From Pseudeuparius sepicola (taxonomy: Eukaryota > Arthropoda > Insecta > Coleoptera > Anthribidae), in the NCBI GenBank assembly GCA_963920635.1, contig OY987303.1:13804175-13868174 (forward strand): a stretch of DNA of 64,000 bases, read 5' to 3'. Under the pieces are notes generated by a model. It ran no database searches, was not told the origin of the DNA, and saw only the letters and a program-made list of their open reading frames with translations. This document shows, piece by piece, positions 34,235 through 45,765 of this stretch (its first letter is position 1; each line of letters starts with the position of its first letter). Both the position numbers and the translations under genes were made by a program.

Positions 34235-34326
34235 GCACAGAAAGCGTATATTTTCTGTGCCACAGAATAGCCACCCTGGCTATTCTGTGTCGATGCCCAA
34301 GAACGGTAGACACACACCGTTCTTGG
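34235..34326. repeat. Three consecutive perfect stem-loops
   Basis: Stem 1 (34235-34260): GCACAGAAA with TTTCTGTGC. Stem 2 (34261-34289): 13-bp stem CACAGAATAGCCA with a CCC loop. Stem 3 (34297-34326): 11-bp stem CCAAGAACGGT with an 8-base loop. Stems 1 and 2 share the CACAGAA end. No coding frame crosses them. The row of hairpins could be a structured RNA, a transposon end or an excision-repair product. Confidence 0.85.
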
Positions 34327-34689
34327 TGGATACCCTAGTCCAACCGTCCAACGTTTGGTTCAGATAGATATACTTTGTATAATTATTAAGTCATATCGAA
34401 TTCCTCGGAAAATTCTACACAAGTTTAGTTTTTGAAGCATTAATTATTATTGATCTTTAAATATACCGGGCTATCCTGTACCATTGAGTAAAATAATATG
34501 TATTTATATATGTTACGGTTAAAGTGTTTATTTGGCTAGTTTATACACTAGCTAGATAGTATACAAACTATTCAAATGTCCGGTTATTTTGATGGAAAAT
34601 CATCTTTTTCATCCCCAATATTTTATTCGCGCCAGAGATATCAAAAAAGGTTATTAGGACAAGTTGTTCAGAACCACCCTGAATACCAA

Positions 34690-35303
34690 ATTTCAACGAC
34701 AGATTAGCATTTTATTTATTTTTTGTTTTTGTTTCTAATAATTTTATTTTCTTGAAATCGGCAGTGAGGCAAAATCGTTATTAAAAGCTCAGGCATCGGC
34801 ACTGAAGTAGCCCATTATTGTACGATTTTTTCAATAAGTAGGTCTTGGCGAGATGTAAACATCAAACGTCAGACGCGGAGCCATCGCCCGTCAAAAGTGA
34901 CCAAATATTCAAAACCCGTACACATTGCGAAATTGCATTGCAATCTTTCAGCATAAATATTTTAGTAGGTTTGAATATCAATAGATTTATTATGGAGGCT
35001 GCACAACAAGCATCAGTTTGGTTTTTCTGTTCGAAGGCGCCGTGTCTTGTCATACTTGACCAATGTAGAGCGATCGTCAAAGTCAAGCAACGCCGCGCAT
35101 AGTCGGTTCATGGACGAGTGATCTTTTATTATTATTTTTCACCTAATAAAACATTTCTTTTCCGATTTAAAAAAATATATAATATGTACCTCGGCACTGA
35201 AGTTTTTTTATGACTCATGTGGTTTATTTGCCTCGGCCAGAGGCCTCGGCAGCTAAATTCCACATGAGTCATAAAAAGTTGAACTTCAGTGCCTTGGTAC
35301 ACA
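34690..35303. repeat. Dispersed module A ending in a 118-bp hairpin, copy 1
   Basis: The module matches 37740-38341 over most of its length, for example GTAAACATCAAACGTCAGACG and CAACGCCGCGC. A shorter fragment (GCCGCGCATAGTCGGTTCAT onward) is at 32212-32290. Its right end is a long hairpin (35186-35303) with outer arms GTACCTCGGCACTGAAGTT and complement, and tip TTTGCCTCGGCCAGAGGC. The open frames within it overlap on both strands and are not credible. It is probably a non-autonomous element whose terminus is the hairpin. Confidence 0.75.
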
Positions 35304-35309
35304 AATAAC

Positions 35310-35706
35310 TATTTTTTACTACTAACCTGAGAAATCACCATTATTTACCTCATTCCTCTAATGAGAAGTAATATTTCTCACCCTAGGTAAATAATAATAA
35401 TAAAAAATACCTAGGTAAATAATGAAAAGGTTTCTATATGACATTTAAAGATTAGTGTCAGTTTATCAGCTTGACAACTGAACTCCCAGGCTACTTGATA
35501 TTTCGAAGTATTTGAAAAAGCGAGAAAATGACTAAAATAAACTAAAATATGGCAATATTTCAATGTAAGTAGTAAAAAAAATTCTATACACACTTCGGTT
35601 GAGAAGGCCATTATTTACCTCGCATATTATATCCTTCGGCGCTACGCGCCTCAGGATATAAAAAAGCTCGGTGTATAATGGCTCACTTCTCAACCTAAGT
35701 GTATAA
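35310..35706. repeat. Dispersed module B ending in a 120-bp hairpin, copy 1
   Basis: The module matches 50955-51338. The body is bounded by TTTTTTACTACTAAC and the roughly complementary GTAAGTAGTAAAAAAA. The hairpin (about 35588-35706) has arms TACACACTTCGGTTGAGAAG and complement, with tip ATATCCTTCGGCGCTACGC. The design, a body then a long hairpin with a GC-rich tip, is the same as module A. Confidence 0.75.
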
Positions 35707-37679
35707 TATACTATTTCATGTTCTTTTGTGCTCTTTTAATCTTATTACCATTACAGATTACGTCTGTTATTTTCAATGGTTTCCATGGCTACCTACCAAA
35801 AATCGGAAAAAATTGGGACTTAAAATTGGGAAAAAAGCAAAAAGTCAAAATGCGAATCTGTCATTGAAATTTGGTATTCATTTTAAGAAGAAAAATTCAT
35901 ATGAAAATGACTCAAAAATGCTTAAGTAAGAAGAAAAGTACACAGGTCGTTAAAAATTACCCAGAAGCAGCAGATTTTTCTGGTGCAACCTATATCAGTT
36001 TCCTGTTTTACACGAAATCTAAGCATTCTAGAACAATTCTGCAAGAAACATTTTTATGTGTAATTATTAGCCTGTTTTTTTCCAGATAAACTTTCACATT
36101 TTGTAGGTATTTCTCTTAAAAAAGGCATGTTCACATGAACTTTTTTATTTTCTCCCATTAATTTTATTTATGTCACCCTGTATATATTTTTTCAATCATT
36201 TATTTTGTTCAGTGCAACGTCAACGGTTCGAGGTTCTACCAACTTCGTTGGATAACTACCAACTGCTACCTGAAAATAGGTTTGTTAATTGTTTTTTACT
36301 TACAAAAGTGCCTAAATATTCGATGTTACCAATTTGTCTGACCCACCCCGTGCCTAACGGTTCCCCATGCATTCAGACGCGATGATTTTCCAAATTCGGA
36401 GTATTAGACCCGAGGCACACAAAAAAAAACGCTATCCGATCATTCTTCCTTTGTGTCAGTTCTCAATTGGGCGTTACGTGTAGAATGAATCGCCCGAACT
36501 AAACTGCCAGACACATCGACGTATCCGACCGACAAAGCGCCCCGTTTCGGAGATATTGTCAGACCAAGGCCCCTTTAGTGGGAATCTTTGAATCATTTCT
36601 GTGCGTAGGCTGGAACTACTCAATACCCAACAGACAGTATTTATGCTTATTAGTAGTATAGGTGTGTTAGATAACGAAGAAAAAAGGGAGTTCCCTAAAT
36701 ATTGTCGGAAATTTCTTTGTGACGCAAACGGATCCATTTATTATTTTTTTAATTTTAATTGGGGCACAGAAACCGGAAAAAACTGATTAAAGGACAACTT
36801 TTTCAAGTTGCCAGGAAAAAACACTATGCTAAAAAAGCTCTGGAGCTTTGTCAGTGATTATTATTTCAGATTCAACTTTGAATAATTCATAAATGCCTAA
36901 CATTAAAAGAACCAAACTTTGAACTCAACGATTAACTTCAACAACTTCGTTTTCTTAGCTTTCGGGAAATAACATAAATCTTTCTCCTTTCTCATGGAAA
37001 ATGTCAAGTCAAAGTGAAATGACAGAATTCCTAATGTACTTATTTTTTAGTTCGTGTAAAAATACCAGCTATTAGAATGTCGAAGTGGCATAGCGATATC
37101 TTTATTTGTTGCAGAGATATTAACAAAAAACATAACCCAAAAAGTCCCACTTTTTCAGCCGCCATTTTGAAGGTGAAAATAATGAAAATTTGATCTGCTC
37201 TAAAGAGATTCATAAAATATAAGTCTCGACAAAAAAAATGAGCCCAAGATGACCCATCTAGGATGACGGCAAATGGGTCAATTGTTAATTTAAAAAACAA
37301 ATAAAATTTCTCGTAAACTAATTAATATTATTTAACGAAATTTTTAGGATAACTTAAGGGTCATAGAGGGCTTATGTCCTGAACGTTTCAAGTGCACAGA
37401 TGCTTTTCCCATAGAATGAAAAATACATGAAAATTTTGAAAGTTTGTTCCGTTTTTTGCAATTAATTAAACAAATTATTGGCCGATTTCAACTTACCGAG
37501 TCTCAAATTAACCACCTTTTAGTGTTCTAGTAGTGTACAAAATTTGAAACACCCATCGGCAGTAGTCTCTGAACTACCTAAAAAAAACTATTTTTTTAAC
37601 TATTTTTTTCACATTAAACCATTGTTTAAACAATAAACAATGTTGCGCAACTTCAAAATTTGATCCCTTGAAATGCTAA
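35707..37679. other. Intergenic DNA, no supported gene
   Basis: AT-rich sequence with ACCCTGTATAT near 36176, a moderately GC-rich patch at 36330-36560, and no coding motif. Short open frames on both strands have no recognisable features. Confidence 0.45.
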
Positions 37680-38345
37680 ATATGTTATCAATAAATATTT
37701 CGATTTTTTCATATGGCATCCTGAATCGAATTACAATAAATTTTTCTTGAAATCGGCATTAAAATGTCCCAAAATCGTCATTAAAAGCACAGAAATCGTA
37801 CAATAATGTAGCCCATTATTGTACGATTTTTTCAATAAGTAGGCCTTGGCGAAATGTAAACATCAAACGTCAGACGCGGAGAAATCGCCCGTCAAAAGTG
37901 ACCAAATATTCAAAACCCGGCCGATAAAGGCTCATTTAACTTTTCGTACACATTGCGAAATTGTTTCCTATAGAAGCGCAATCCTTCAGTATACATATTT
38001 TAGTAAATTTGAAAATCAATAGATTTGTTGTGTAGGCTGCACAAGAAGCAGCAGTTTGGTTTTTCTGTCAGAAGATGTCGTACATCATTATACTTGTCCT
38101 AGGTAGAGCAATCGGTAAAGTCAAGCAACGCCGCGCGTAGTCGGTTCGTGGACGGGTGATCCCTTAATATTATTTTCTTGCCTAATAAAACATTTTTTTC
38201 CAATTTCAAAAAAAATATAATATGTACCTCGGCACTGAAGTTCTTTTTATGACTCATGTGGTTTATTTGCCTCGGCCAGAGGCCTCAGCAACTAAACTCC
38301 ACATGAGTCATAAAAAGTTGAACTTCAGTGCCTTGGTACATAAAT
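37680..38345. repeat. Dispersed module A ending in a 118-bp hairpin, copy 2
   Basis: A direct-orientation copy of 34690-35303 about 3 kb away, with scattered substitutions and an extra short block (CCGATAAAGGCTCATTTAAC near 37920) missing from copy 1. The terminal hairpin at 38222-38341 keeps the same arms and tip. Confidence 0.75.
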
Positions 38346-38567
38346 AACTATTAGACGATTTTTGTCTAATTTTACTGGTCTAATACTATTTTACTGAATT
38401 CCACTGAAAATTATTCAGCAACACATTTGTTAATTTTCACTTACTTCAAACTTCTTCTTTGATAATTGGTTAAGATCTGTCTTGCAAAGTTCTATGGCTA
38501 TTATTAAAAGAGTTCACATATATATTTGACTTTGAAATTTTTCCTGATATACCTAATTTTTATATTT

Positions 38568-39020
38568 TGCTATTATTTTTTAAAATAGCAAATTTTCAAG
38601 AAAACTCATTAGGGATTTATTTACGTCAAAATGTTATTAAAAAAACTTGTTCAGAATGAAAAACTGAGTAGATTTGTAAAATTTCAAAAGGCTAGGCCTA
38701 CTTTGATTTTTATATTTATCTCCCACTTTCTTCTTAGAAAAGTGTCTTTTCTGGAGATTTCACGTCAAAATTTTATTTTTTCACGATGATCAAGTTTCCT
38801 TAATAATATTTTGACGTAAATGCTCCAGAAAAGACATATTTTTAAGAAAAAAATGGGAGAAAATGGCGAAAAAGCTAAAAATCAAAGTAGGCCTAGACTT
38901 TTGAAATTTTGCAATTCTACTCTGTTTTTCATTCTGAACAAGTTTTCTTAATAACATTTTGTCGTAAAAAAATCCCTAATAGGGTTTCTTGAAAATTAGC
39001 TATTTTAAAAAATCATAGCA
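38568..39020. mobile_element. 453-bp foldback element
   Basis: The arms pair from TGCTATTATTTTTTAAAATA at the left to its near complement at the right. Internal paired blocks include AAGGCTAGGCCTACTTTGA and TCAAAGTAGGCCTAGAC. Related sequence (AAAGTAGGCCTAGGCTTTTG) recurs at about 53980 and 54885, so this is a small foldback family. Confidence 0.8.
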
Positions 39021-39099
39021 GGCCATGAAATAATTACCCCGTCCAAATACCACCGCCTATGAGATACTCTCCCTTGGGACTACCAATAAAAAAATAGAG

Positions 39100-40190
39100 A
39101 CCATTTGTTTTCCTTGTCCTTATATTCTATTTTTATAGGTTAAACTTATTTGAAGGTTCTTGTGAGATTATAAAATTTAATAATGAATTTAAATCATCCA
39201 CTCGATGTTCCCATATAACAAATATGTCACACACATCTCCACCAAACATTAGGTTGGTCAACTCATTTCGTCCAAAATCTTCCATGAATAAATTTGCTTA
39301 TGAATGGTGATAAGGAGACCCCATAGCCATTCCAAACCCCTGTTGGTAAAATTAATTTCCCAGTTGAATTGAAAATAAGTGGTTTTAACTTTTAACACTC
39401 ATACCTAGTGTTGTTAGTTGTAATATTGCATCTATACTGAAATTTGTCATTTCTATTAAAATCTTATCGTCTTCTAACTTCCTGAGCAAATATTCAAAGA
39501 TTTGTCAACAAAGACTGATCACATCAAAGCTAATGATTCGGAAACTGGTGTTCCCTAATTTTTTTCTAAAAAATGATTACTGTTTCCGGTAAAGGAATTT
39601 CAGTTTCCTACTAACAGATTAACGACTTTAAGTCAATATTTTGCTAACGAATGGCATGGTGAATTTGTTGAATTTATACAATAGGGCGAAGAGGAATGTC
39701 AGTTTTGTGTATTTTGGGTAAACCATATTAACTATACAGGTTTTGAATGATGATGAGTTAAGATTGTCCTTTGTCTTTGTGTCATTTGTTCGCGGTATTT
39801 ATAGAGTGCTTTGTATATTCGTTATTAGTTTCTAATGAAGTTGTAGAGTCTTTGATTATCCTCGTGTAAATTCCTTCATGTAATAAATCATTTAATTTAT
39901 TTTCATACACAGTTTCCTCTAAAATAAGAGTTGCATTTGTCTTATCTGCTGGTAATATTTTAATTAATCTATATGATTTAAGTGATCTAATTGCTGCTTT
40001 TTCTTCCTCTGAAATATTTGACTTTGGTTTAAATATTTTTTTAAATTATTTTTGGCATAACTCTAAATAATTCTTGACCTAGTTTTTCAAGTAATGCCTG
40101 GGCTGTTTCCTCTACCGATGCTGCTATGTCAAGCTTAGATTTTTTGTCAAGAATAGTATCTACTTCACAAACATTGCCAGCTTGTGAAGT
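39100..40190 (-). pseudogene. Penelope-like retroelement reverse transcriptase fossil
   Basis: Minus-strand translation in shifting frames gives a typical Penelope-like order. It starts with EEEKAAIRSLKSYRLIKILP, ADKTNATLILEETVYENKLN and LLHEGIYTRIIKD (about 40000-39800). Then come a weak YGLPKIHKTDIPLRPIV block (about 39720-39670), SFDVISL with EYLLRKLEDDKILIEM (about 39530-39440), and a weak GSP/NLFMEDF/FVIWEH block ahead of a leucine-rich stretch (about 39330-39180). Several stops and frameshifts show it is long dead. The GIY-YIG endonuclease expected downstream is not recognisable; the foldback at 38568-39020 lies there instead. Confidence 0.7.
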
Positions 40191-40489
40191 ACTTTTATTT
40201 TTTTATTCTTCTCTATTCTAATGTGAGTGGCAATACAATAAAGTTTTGTGTTAGTAAACATAGAAATGTTGGCGATAAAAGCTTTTATTGGAAGGTTCGT
40301 CTAGGTATATTAGGTACTTTTAGTCCCTAAGTAAAGAACTATCTATTACTCGATGTCTGAGATTCAAATATGCGCTTTGAAATTAGTCTCGTATAATCTC
40401 ACCCCCTTTCGATTTGTAAGTGCCTAATAATCGTCGACCAAAACCCAATGTTACGTAAGTACCCTTTTCAATTTTCGAGCGTCATTCTT

Positions 40490-40830
40490 CTTACACAAAC
40501 ATGGCCCGATGAAGAGCTCTAACGCGCATAAGGGCCCCTGATTAACATCTGTGGGTGAACCTAGAGGTGGTCGGGTTCATTCAGAACTGGTTCTGGTTGT
40601 TCGGCAAGGTGCCAGACGATATTCGAGACTGGTGCACCCAGACGTCAATTACGACGACGTAAATTCCTGTACCATATGGTCGGTGCGGGTACGTTGGTGT
40701 CCGGTCACATATGAGGGGTTGGATTTCTTCGGTTACTTGACCGTTGTTGAACAAAATATGGGTACATGTTTGGTATTGAATTTTGGTGGTAATTTTCAAA
40801 TGTAGAAGCAGTCCTCTTTTAGAACCTCTT
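40490..40830. other. GC-rich island with open frames on both strands
   Basis: Two overlapping frames (84 codons plus, 72 codons minus) come from a CpG-rich patch. Neither has a motif or splice context that I recognise. It could be a conserved non-coding or degraded element. Confidence 0.35.
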
Positions 40831-41255
40831 GGAGATTAAATAAGTAAGTGTAGTTGCTTGGAAAATTTTTAATAGTTCATTCAAGGAGCCTGTTATGATA
40901 GATATATTACTCGTTACTTGTCGATATTACTAGTAACTGTTCTGTGGAAAATTTTGTTTACTGCTGGTTAAGTTGTTGTGTTTCTCTTGAAAACTCGTTA
41001 TATTTTTGTTATTATGATTAAATTTCCATGAAATATTTTCTTAGTTCAATATTATATTATTCTGGGAATTTGCTTCAGATAAAAAAGTATTTTTTCCAAC
41101 TAGATTTTCCACTTGCAAGACAAACTTTAATGTCAAAGGTCATATATACGAAAACGCGCTAGATTTCCGAGGATTTTGGTATAATGATGTTCTGAAAATT
41201 GGGTATTAGAATGTTAGGTCTTGTGAAATCATAAAAAGTCGCAATTTGTAGAAAC

Positions 41256-41843
41256 CTTAGAGAAATAACCAAGGATAGAGGAAGTAAGAACAAAAACTAA
41301 ACAGAGCCGACATCTTTTTGAGTGATGCCACTTACTCCACTGTTTACAACATTTCATTTCAAAATAGACGAGTTTAATAGACACACCTACCATGACGTTA
41401 AATTAACAAATGTAGATATTAATTTCTTGTATGTTACAATTTTAAACTAAAACTAAATTGCCCTGTAATTATAGTAGCTAATTGTCACTTTAATAAAATC
41501 GTCAACAGATACCTCAAACCGCCCAACATGGCAACGCCGCCATTGCTGCCACGTATTTTGGTTTTGTGTTCGTCCAGCAAGTCAAGTTTTCCGATTGTTT
41601 ACGCATCTATGTATTTTTCGTGTTTGTAATTTAATTTTTTGGTAATTTATAGACTCTTTGTTAGTATTTAGGATATAGTGACTGATTTTGTATACAATGG
41701 GATGCAGAAAGTGTGTGGTCTGTGGCCAAATTGATATTTCTCAGGATACGGTAGTATATACTTCGGTAAATTTTCGTTATTTTGACTACAAACGTGTGTA
41801 TTTTGATTATGTTGCTCCCTCTATCCTTGGTTATTTCTCTGAG
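41256..41843 (+). mobile_element. P-element-like MITE with THAP start, copy 1
   Basis: The inverted ends begin CTTAGAGAAATAACCAAGG and close with the complement of CTCAGAGAAATAACCAAGG. The 8-bp flanks GTAGAAAC (41248-41255) and GCAGAAAC (41844-41851) match at 7 of 8. P elements make 8-bp duplications and their ends contain GAAATAAC and AAGG at similar places. Inside, an ATG at 41697 starts MGCRKCVVCGQIDISQD, a Cys-x2-Cys THAP-type start. The rest of the transposase is deleted. The element is 588 bp and resembles 52518-53016. Confidence 0.8.
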
Positions 41844-41863
41844 GCAGAAACATACATTTAAAA
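41697..41863 (+). pseudogene. THAP-domain first-exon remnant, copy 1
   Basis: The frame keeps Cys-x2-Cys (CVVC) of a THAP zinc-coordinating domain, the DNA-binding module of P-type transposases. It then diverges from copy 2 after SQD, where an internal deletion joined it to the other end of the element. It runs open through the terminal repeat to a stop outside. The C-terminal Cys and His of the domain are absent. Confidence 0.55.
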
Positions 41864-42826
41864 ATATTTACGTCCAGCTCGAGGAAATCTTGATAATATT
41901 GACATGAAAACAGAGCCCATATTATATAACTCCACACGTTCGAAAAATATCGTATAAAAATAACTAAAAAAAATAACAGAAATGTAGGTATAGGTATTAT
42001 GCTTCCACATATGGATATTTCTTTAATGTAAAATCGTATTTTCATATAAAACACCCCGAAAACATAAAGGTTATGCATTAGTATCCACCCAATCTATTTC
42101 GCTGTTTTTACTAGACCGTTTTAATTTAAATTGCACCATAGGTAAAGTGGTTTATAAACTAAAAATGTAAATGAGACTCGTTTGAACAAAAAAATATTGG
42201 GGCGCTGTTGAAAATAGTTTTAAAGCGCGCTTTCGACTACAAAACAAATTTGTTTTATTTTTCCAGTGGAAATTGTCAAGTGCCGCGGCAACGATAACAT
42301 ATTATACGTTTTCCATTAAACCAAATTAGTTTCCCCAAATCCCATCAAAAATTGTTTATTCGGCACTCGCCCATATTTTAAATGTACAAAATACCAAAAC
42401 ATACCTATATTTCCGCCGCGCCGTTCTGTAATAATATTAAAATCGAGTGATCTGTTGAAAACATTGTACAGAATATCTCAGGTTTCAGATCCAAGTCTCA
42501 TAGGAGAAGAGATTTTGCGAAAAAAGTATTGTATATTTTACCTATATTTATATTTTATTAATAATTAAGTTTTTCTGGGCATAAATTAAGACAACTGATT
42601 AACATCGTGTCTACGAAAAAAGCTGCTAGTAAAAGGATAAAAAAAATTAATAGAAGGCCATATGATTTTGTATTCATATATACTTTTTCATTGCAAGCAA
42701 CTATCTCTTATACGATTTTCCTCTGCGACGCAAAATATGGGTAGGGGAGATCGGGGTAAGATGACGAACGGGGTAAGAAAACTAATGCGAATATTGTCAA
42801 CAAGAAGCTATTAGGTACCGATATCA

Positions 42827-43821
42827 GAGAACAAGGAAGGGAAGGGGAGAATTTAAACTCAAGGGGGCGGAGCTAGCCTGCGCATCTGGGCGGCGCAGCT
42901 TATATCAGCCATGTCTTTAGTTTAGACAGAGGCGTCACTTTCAGTTTATTGTTTCGAGCGAACAGATCTTCAGTGGCGGCGTTAATTTGAAGTTTTCTTT
43001 ATTGCGAGTGTGTTGTTTTGTTCGGTGTTTTGTCTTATGATCATGAGTAAAACAAAAGCGGGGGCGTTGTGTGCGCAGCGAAAGGCTGCGTGCGTGAACA
43101 AAAGTTACAACTGCAGGTTATCGTTCTTCTCCTTTCCAAAAGAGCATTGGTAGATGATTAATTGTGAAATCTCTGGGAGTTAGTTGCTGTTCAGGTGCAA
43201 TTTACTGTATTATCATAACCTTCCACCTAAGTATCTAGAAGCAGACTTAATTTAAGGATTTAATTTAAAAATCGTAAGTTAAAACACTGAAAATGCATGG
43301 TGTAGTTTAGGCGATTTCACTTAAGAATAAGATAATATCTTAAGTCATTCGTAAATAAAATTATCGAACTTACATGTAATTTAATACAAAAAGGCACAAA
43401 AACAACAAAAAACCTTTCAAATCAAAAATATGTTTTTTGGGCTAAATTTTACATGAAGCAAATGTGGATAAATAGAATACATAATAAGGTCCTGTCCTTA
43501 AATTAAGTCTGCATAAACAGGAAACAGGCCATACGTTATTGTTACCAGTGTGGGTTTACTCCGTTTACCTGTGTTCATACCTATGTACCTATGAATACTA
43601 ATTGCGCTTAGTTTTTTTTATCGAGAAGTTAGGCACCTTGTAATATACTGTATATACTAGGTAGTACGTAATAGCATTAAAAATTATAGACAGAAATTGA
43701 AAATGTACAAACAAAAATAAGCTTATTATATGGAAACATCAATAAAGTTTATTTTATGGAAAACATATATTTTTTTACTAAGTATATCTTCTATCTAAGT
43801 TTATTCTCCCCTTCCTTGTTC
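42827..43821 (+). mobile_element. Nested THAP-bearing element, possibly P-like
   Basis: Inverted ends GAACAAGGAAGGGAAGG at the left and CCTTCCTTGTTC at the right are flanked by CGATATCA and CGATATTT, matching at 6 of 8 bases. It lies inside the pogo-like fossil. A TATA-like TTATATCAG near 42899 and TTCAGTTT near 42940 precede a THAP-like open frame. The remainder is AT-rich and non-coding. The assignment to the P superfamily rests on the THAP start and 8-bp flanks only. Confidence 0.5.
43043..43153 (+). pseudogene. THAP-like domain fragment
   Basis: The 36-residue frame starts MSKTKAGALC and ends NCRLSFFSFPKEHW before a TAG. SFFSFPK is the core of THAP domains. Shifting the frame near 43072-43100 gives CAAKGC, the expected Cys-x4-Cys pair, so two compensating frame errors have occurred. 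A GGTAGATG word at the end could be an old splice donor. It is non-functional as it stands. Confidence 0.5.
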
Positions 43822-44809
43822 CGATATTTTGACCCACAGAGCCATCTACCTCACGGTAGCTATAATAATTAATAGTCTCGGGTTAATTTTATCGGCAGTT
43901 GCTAAGCCGGCCGACAACGGCACATGGCACATGTTGATTCTAACGTTATGCGTTGTAATTTTTTACGAGTTTGTGTAAGGTTTTCGGTAGGTACATTTAC
44001 AAAGAAGTAAGTTCTTTTCTGCCATTACTCATACACTATCCATACTATCAGTAATTTCGTGGCCTTCCTACGTTTTACATTTTTGGCTTTGGTTTAGACA
44101 TAACCTCAAACATTATTTCAATGTTCCCTGGGATGACTTGGGTAAGTTGACGATTCGTCATCTTGAACAAGAAACGTAATTTAAAAAATAAAGTAAAAAC
44201 AAAGGAAAAGCAAGTCGAACTGTATAACCAGCAGGCAGGCGCTAGTGACCACAAGCAAGAAAACTACTGATGCAGATGAAATTACGAAAAACAAAAAACT
44301 GGCAATCAAGAGATTGGAAAGTCATGTTCAGGATGTAACGAGATGTTTCAAGACCCTCCAATAGAAAATTGGTTTATAACGTGCTGCCTGCTTTTCTTGC
44401 TGGCACGAGTTATGAAGAACATAGTGACTTTTTTTGTGACTTTTGTACTTAGTCATCTTACCCCATTATGTTCGTCATCTTATCCAGGGTTTGGGTTTTG
44501 TTTTTATGGTTTTTTTTATTAAACATGTTTTATTTTTTACAAGAATGTTAACGTTTATTTGAAGCAAAGATATGGTTGTATATATCTTTGTTTGAAGTAC
44601 TTATAGTCTATGCTTAGTTTAATTAATAATTTTGAGATTTTTATTAATAGCGTAAAAACCTTTAATTAGCATTTTTCCGTGTATCCTACTCTTGTACGGC
44701 GTTTAAGTTTTTGACCCCATTCGACCCTATTTTGGTTTCAGAACAGCCCCATATAGTCAGTTTTTTTATTTCGGCGCAAAATAAATAAATCCCATTTGCG
44801 ACGCCTCGA

Positions 44810-45250
44810 GCTATTACATTCACCTCGCGGACTATAAAAGCGTCCTTACATTACCCCGTGGTCTGGATACATTAGTCTGCCTCGAATTATTTCTTCGGCG
44901 GTTGTTTCTCCACATTTATTATTATTATGTCATCTGCTGGTAAATTATGTTGTCGAAACCCCAAATTCCACTTCCACGTACTCGTTACGCATAAATTTTC
45001 CCCAACCCCGGTGGTGTCTCCAAGTTGGGTGCGAGGGTGACTATACGCACTGTTTTCTTCGGCGGGTAACTTTTCTAATTACATTAAACGGCTTTGGCGC
45101 GATCCCCCAGTGTATGGGCAAACTTTTCACATTTCCTGGGGAGTTCCGAGCCCCGACCCGCTGGTTGGGGGCCCCCGGGTTGATGAAATATTTCACAAAC
45201 GCAAAGCGGTATATCGTCCGTGCAGGGACGGATCGCGGTAGATTTAATTG
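44810..45250. other. CpG-rich island with TATA-like motif
   Basis: The patch begins with CTATAAAAGCG near 44831 and continues GC-rich for about 400 bp. No open frame of note follows. It could be an unrecognised promoter or first exon, or a GC-rich repeat. Confidence 0.3.
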
Positions 45251-45345
45251 GTGTTTATAGTTGGGAAATTACGATACGGCCTTTTTTCGACTTTGTATTT
45301 TACTATGGAGAGACAAAAAATAACAATCTATGGGTGTAATATGTA

Positions 45346-45390
45346 TCTATATATATATATATATATATAGACATATCTATATATATATTC
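45346..45390. repeat. TA-rich microsatellite
   Basis: Imperfect (TA)n with the inverted pair CTATATATATATA ... TATATATATTC. Confidence 0.85.
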
Positions 45391-45765
45391 TACATACATT
45401 ATTCAGTTACTAATTAAAAACTACGTGAAATAAAAACAAAGAAATCTTTACCCCTCCATATCATGGAAACCATTCACTTTACCATAATTCTGTATAAAAC
45501 AATTCTTGTTCGGAATTTAATGTGTATCATTTGCGTATAGGATCACGTTTGCGCTAAACCTCATAGTTTACTAGATATTCACCCAAAACTGTGAAAAATA
45601 AGAAATTCCTGCCCTTTTCACCCCCCTCCCCCCGAAACCCGACGCTGGTGGTGGTGTAACTTTTTAGTACTAACTCTTAGGAGAGTATGGAACTATTTCG
45701 CGCTAGAAAGGACTTTTTTATGTTTGGGTTTGGCCTAATTTTGTGTTAGTTTTACTGTACTATAG

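Larger units (their letters stand above)
42750..44500 (+). mobile_element. Pogo-like transposon fossil
   Basis: GGGGTAAGATGACGAACGGGG near the left edge is matched in inverted orientation by TTCGTCATCTTATCC near 44480, and CATCTTACCCC occurs next to it. On the plus strand at 44315-44448 a decayed peptide reads CSGCNEMFQDPPIENWF and, after a frame change, SYEEHSDFFCDFCT then a stop. This is the PHD-like C-terminal tail typical of jerky/pogo-type insect transposases. The rest of the gene is gone and a second element sits inside. Confidence 0.6.

Noticed and set aside
35186..35303. microRNA precursor
   Set aside because: The hairpin is multi-copy and forms the end of a dispersed repeat, so a transposon origin is simpler.
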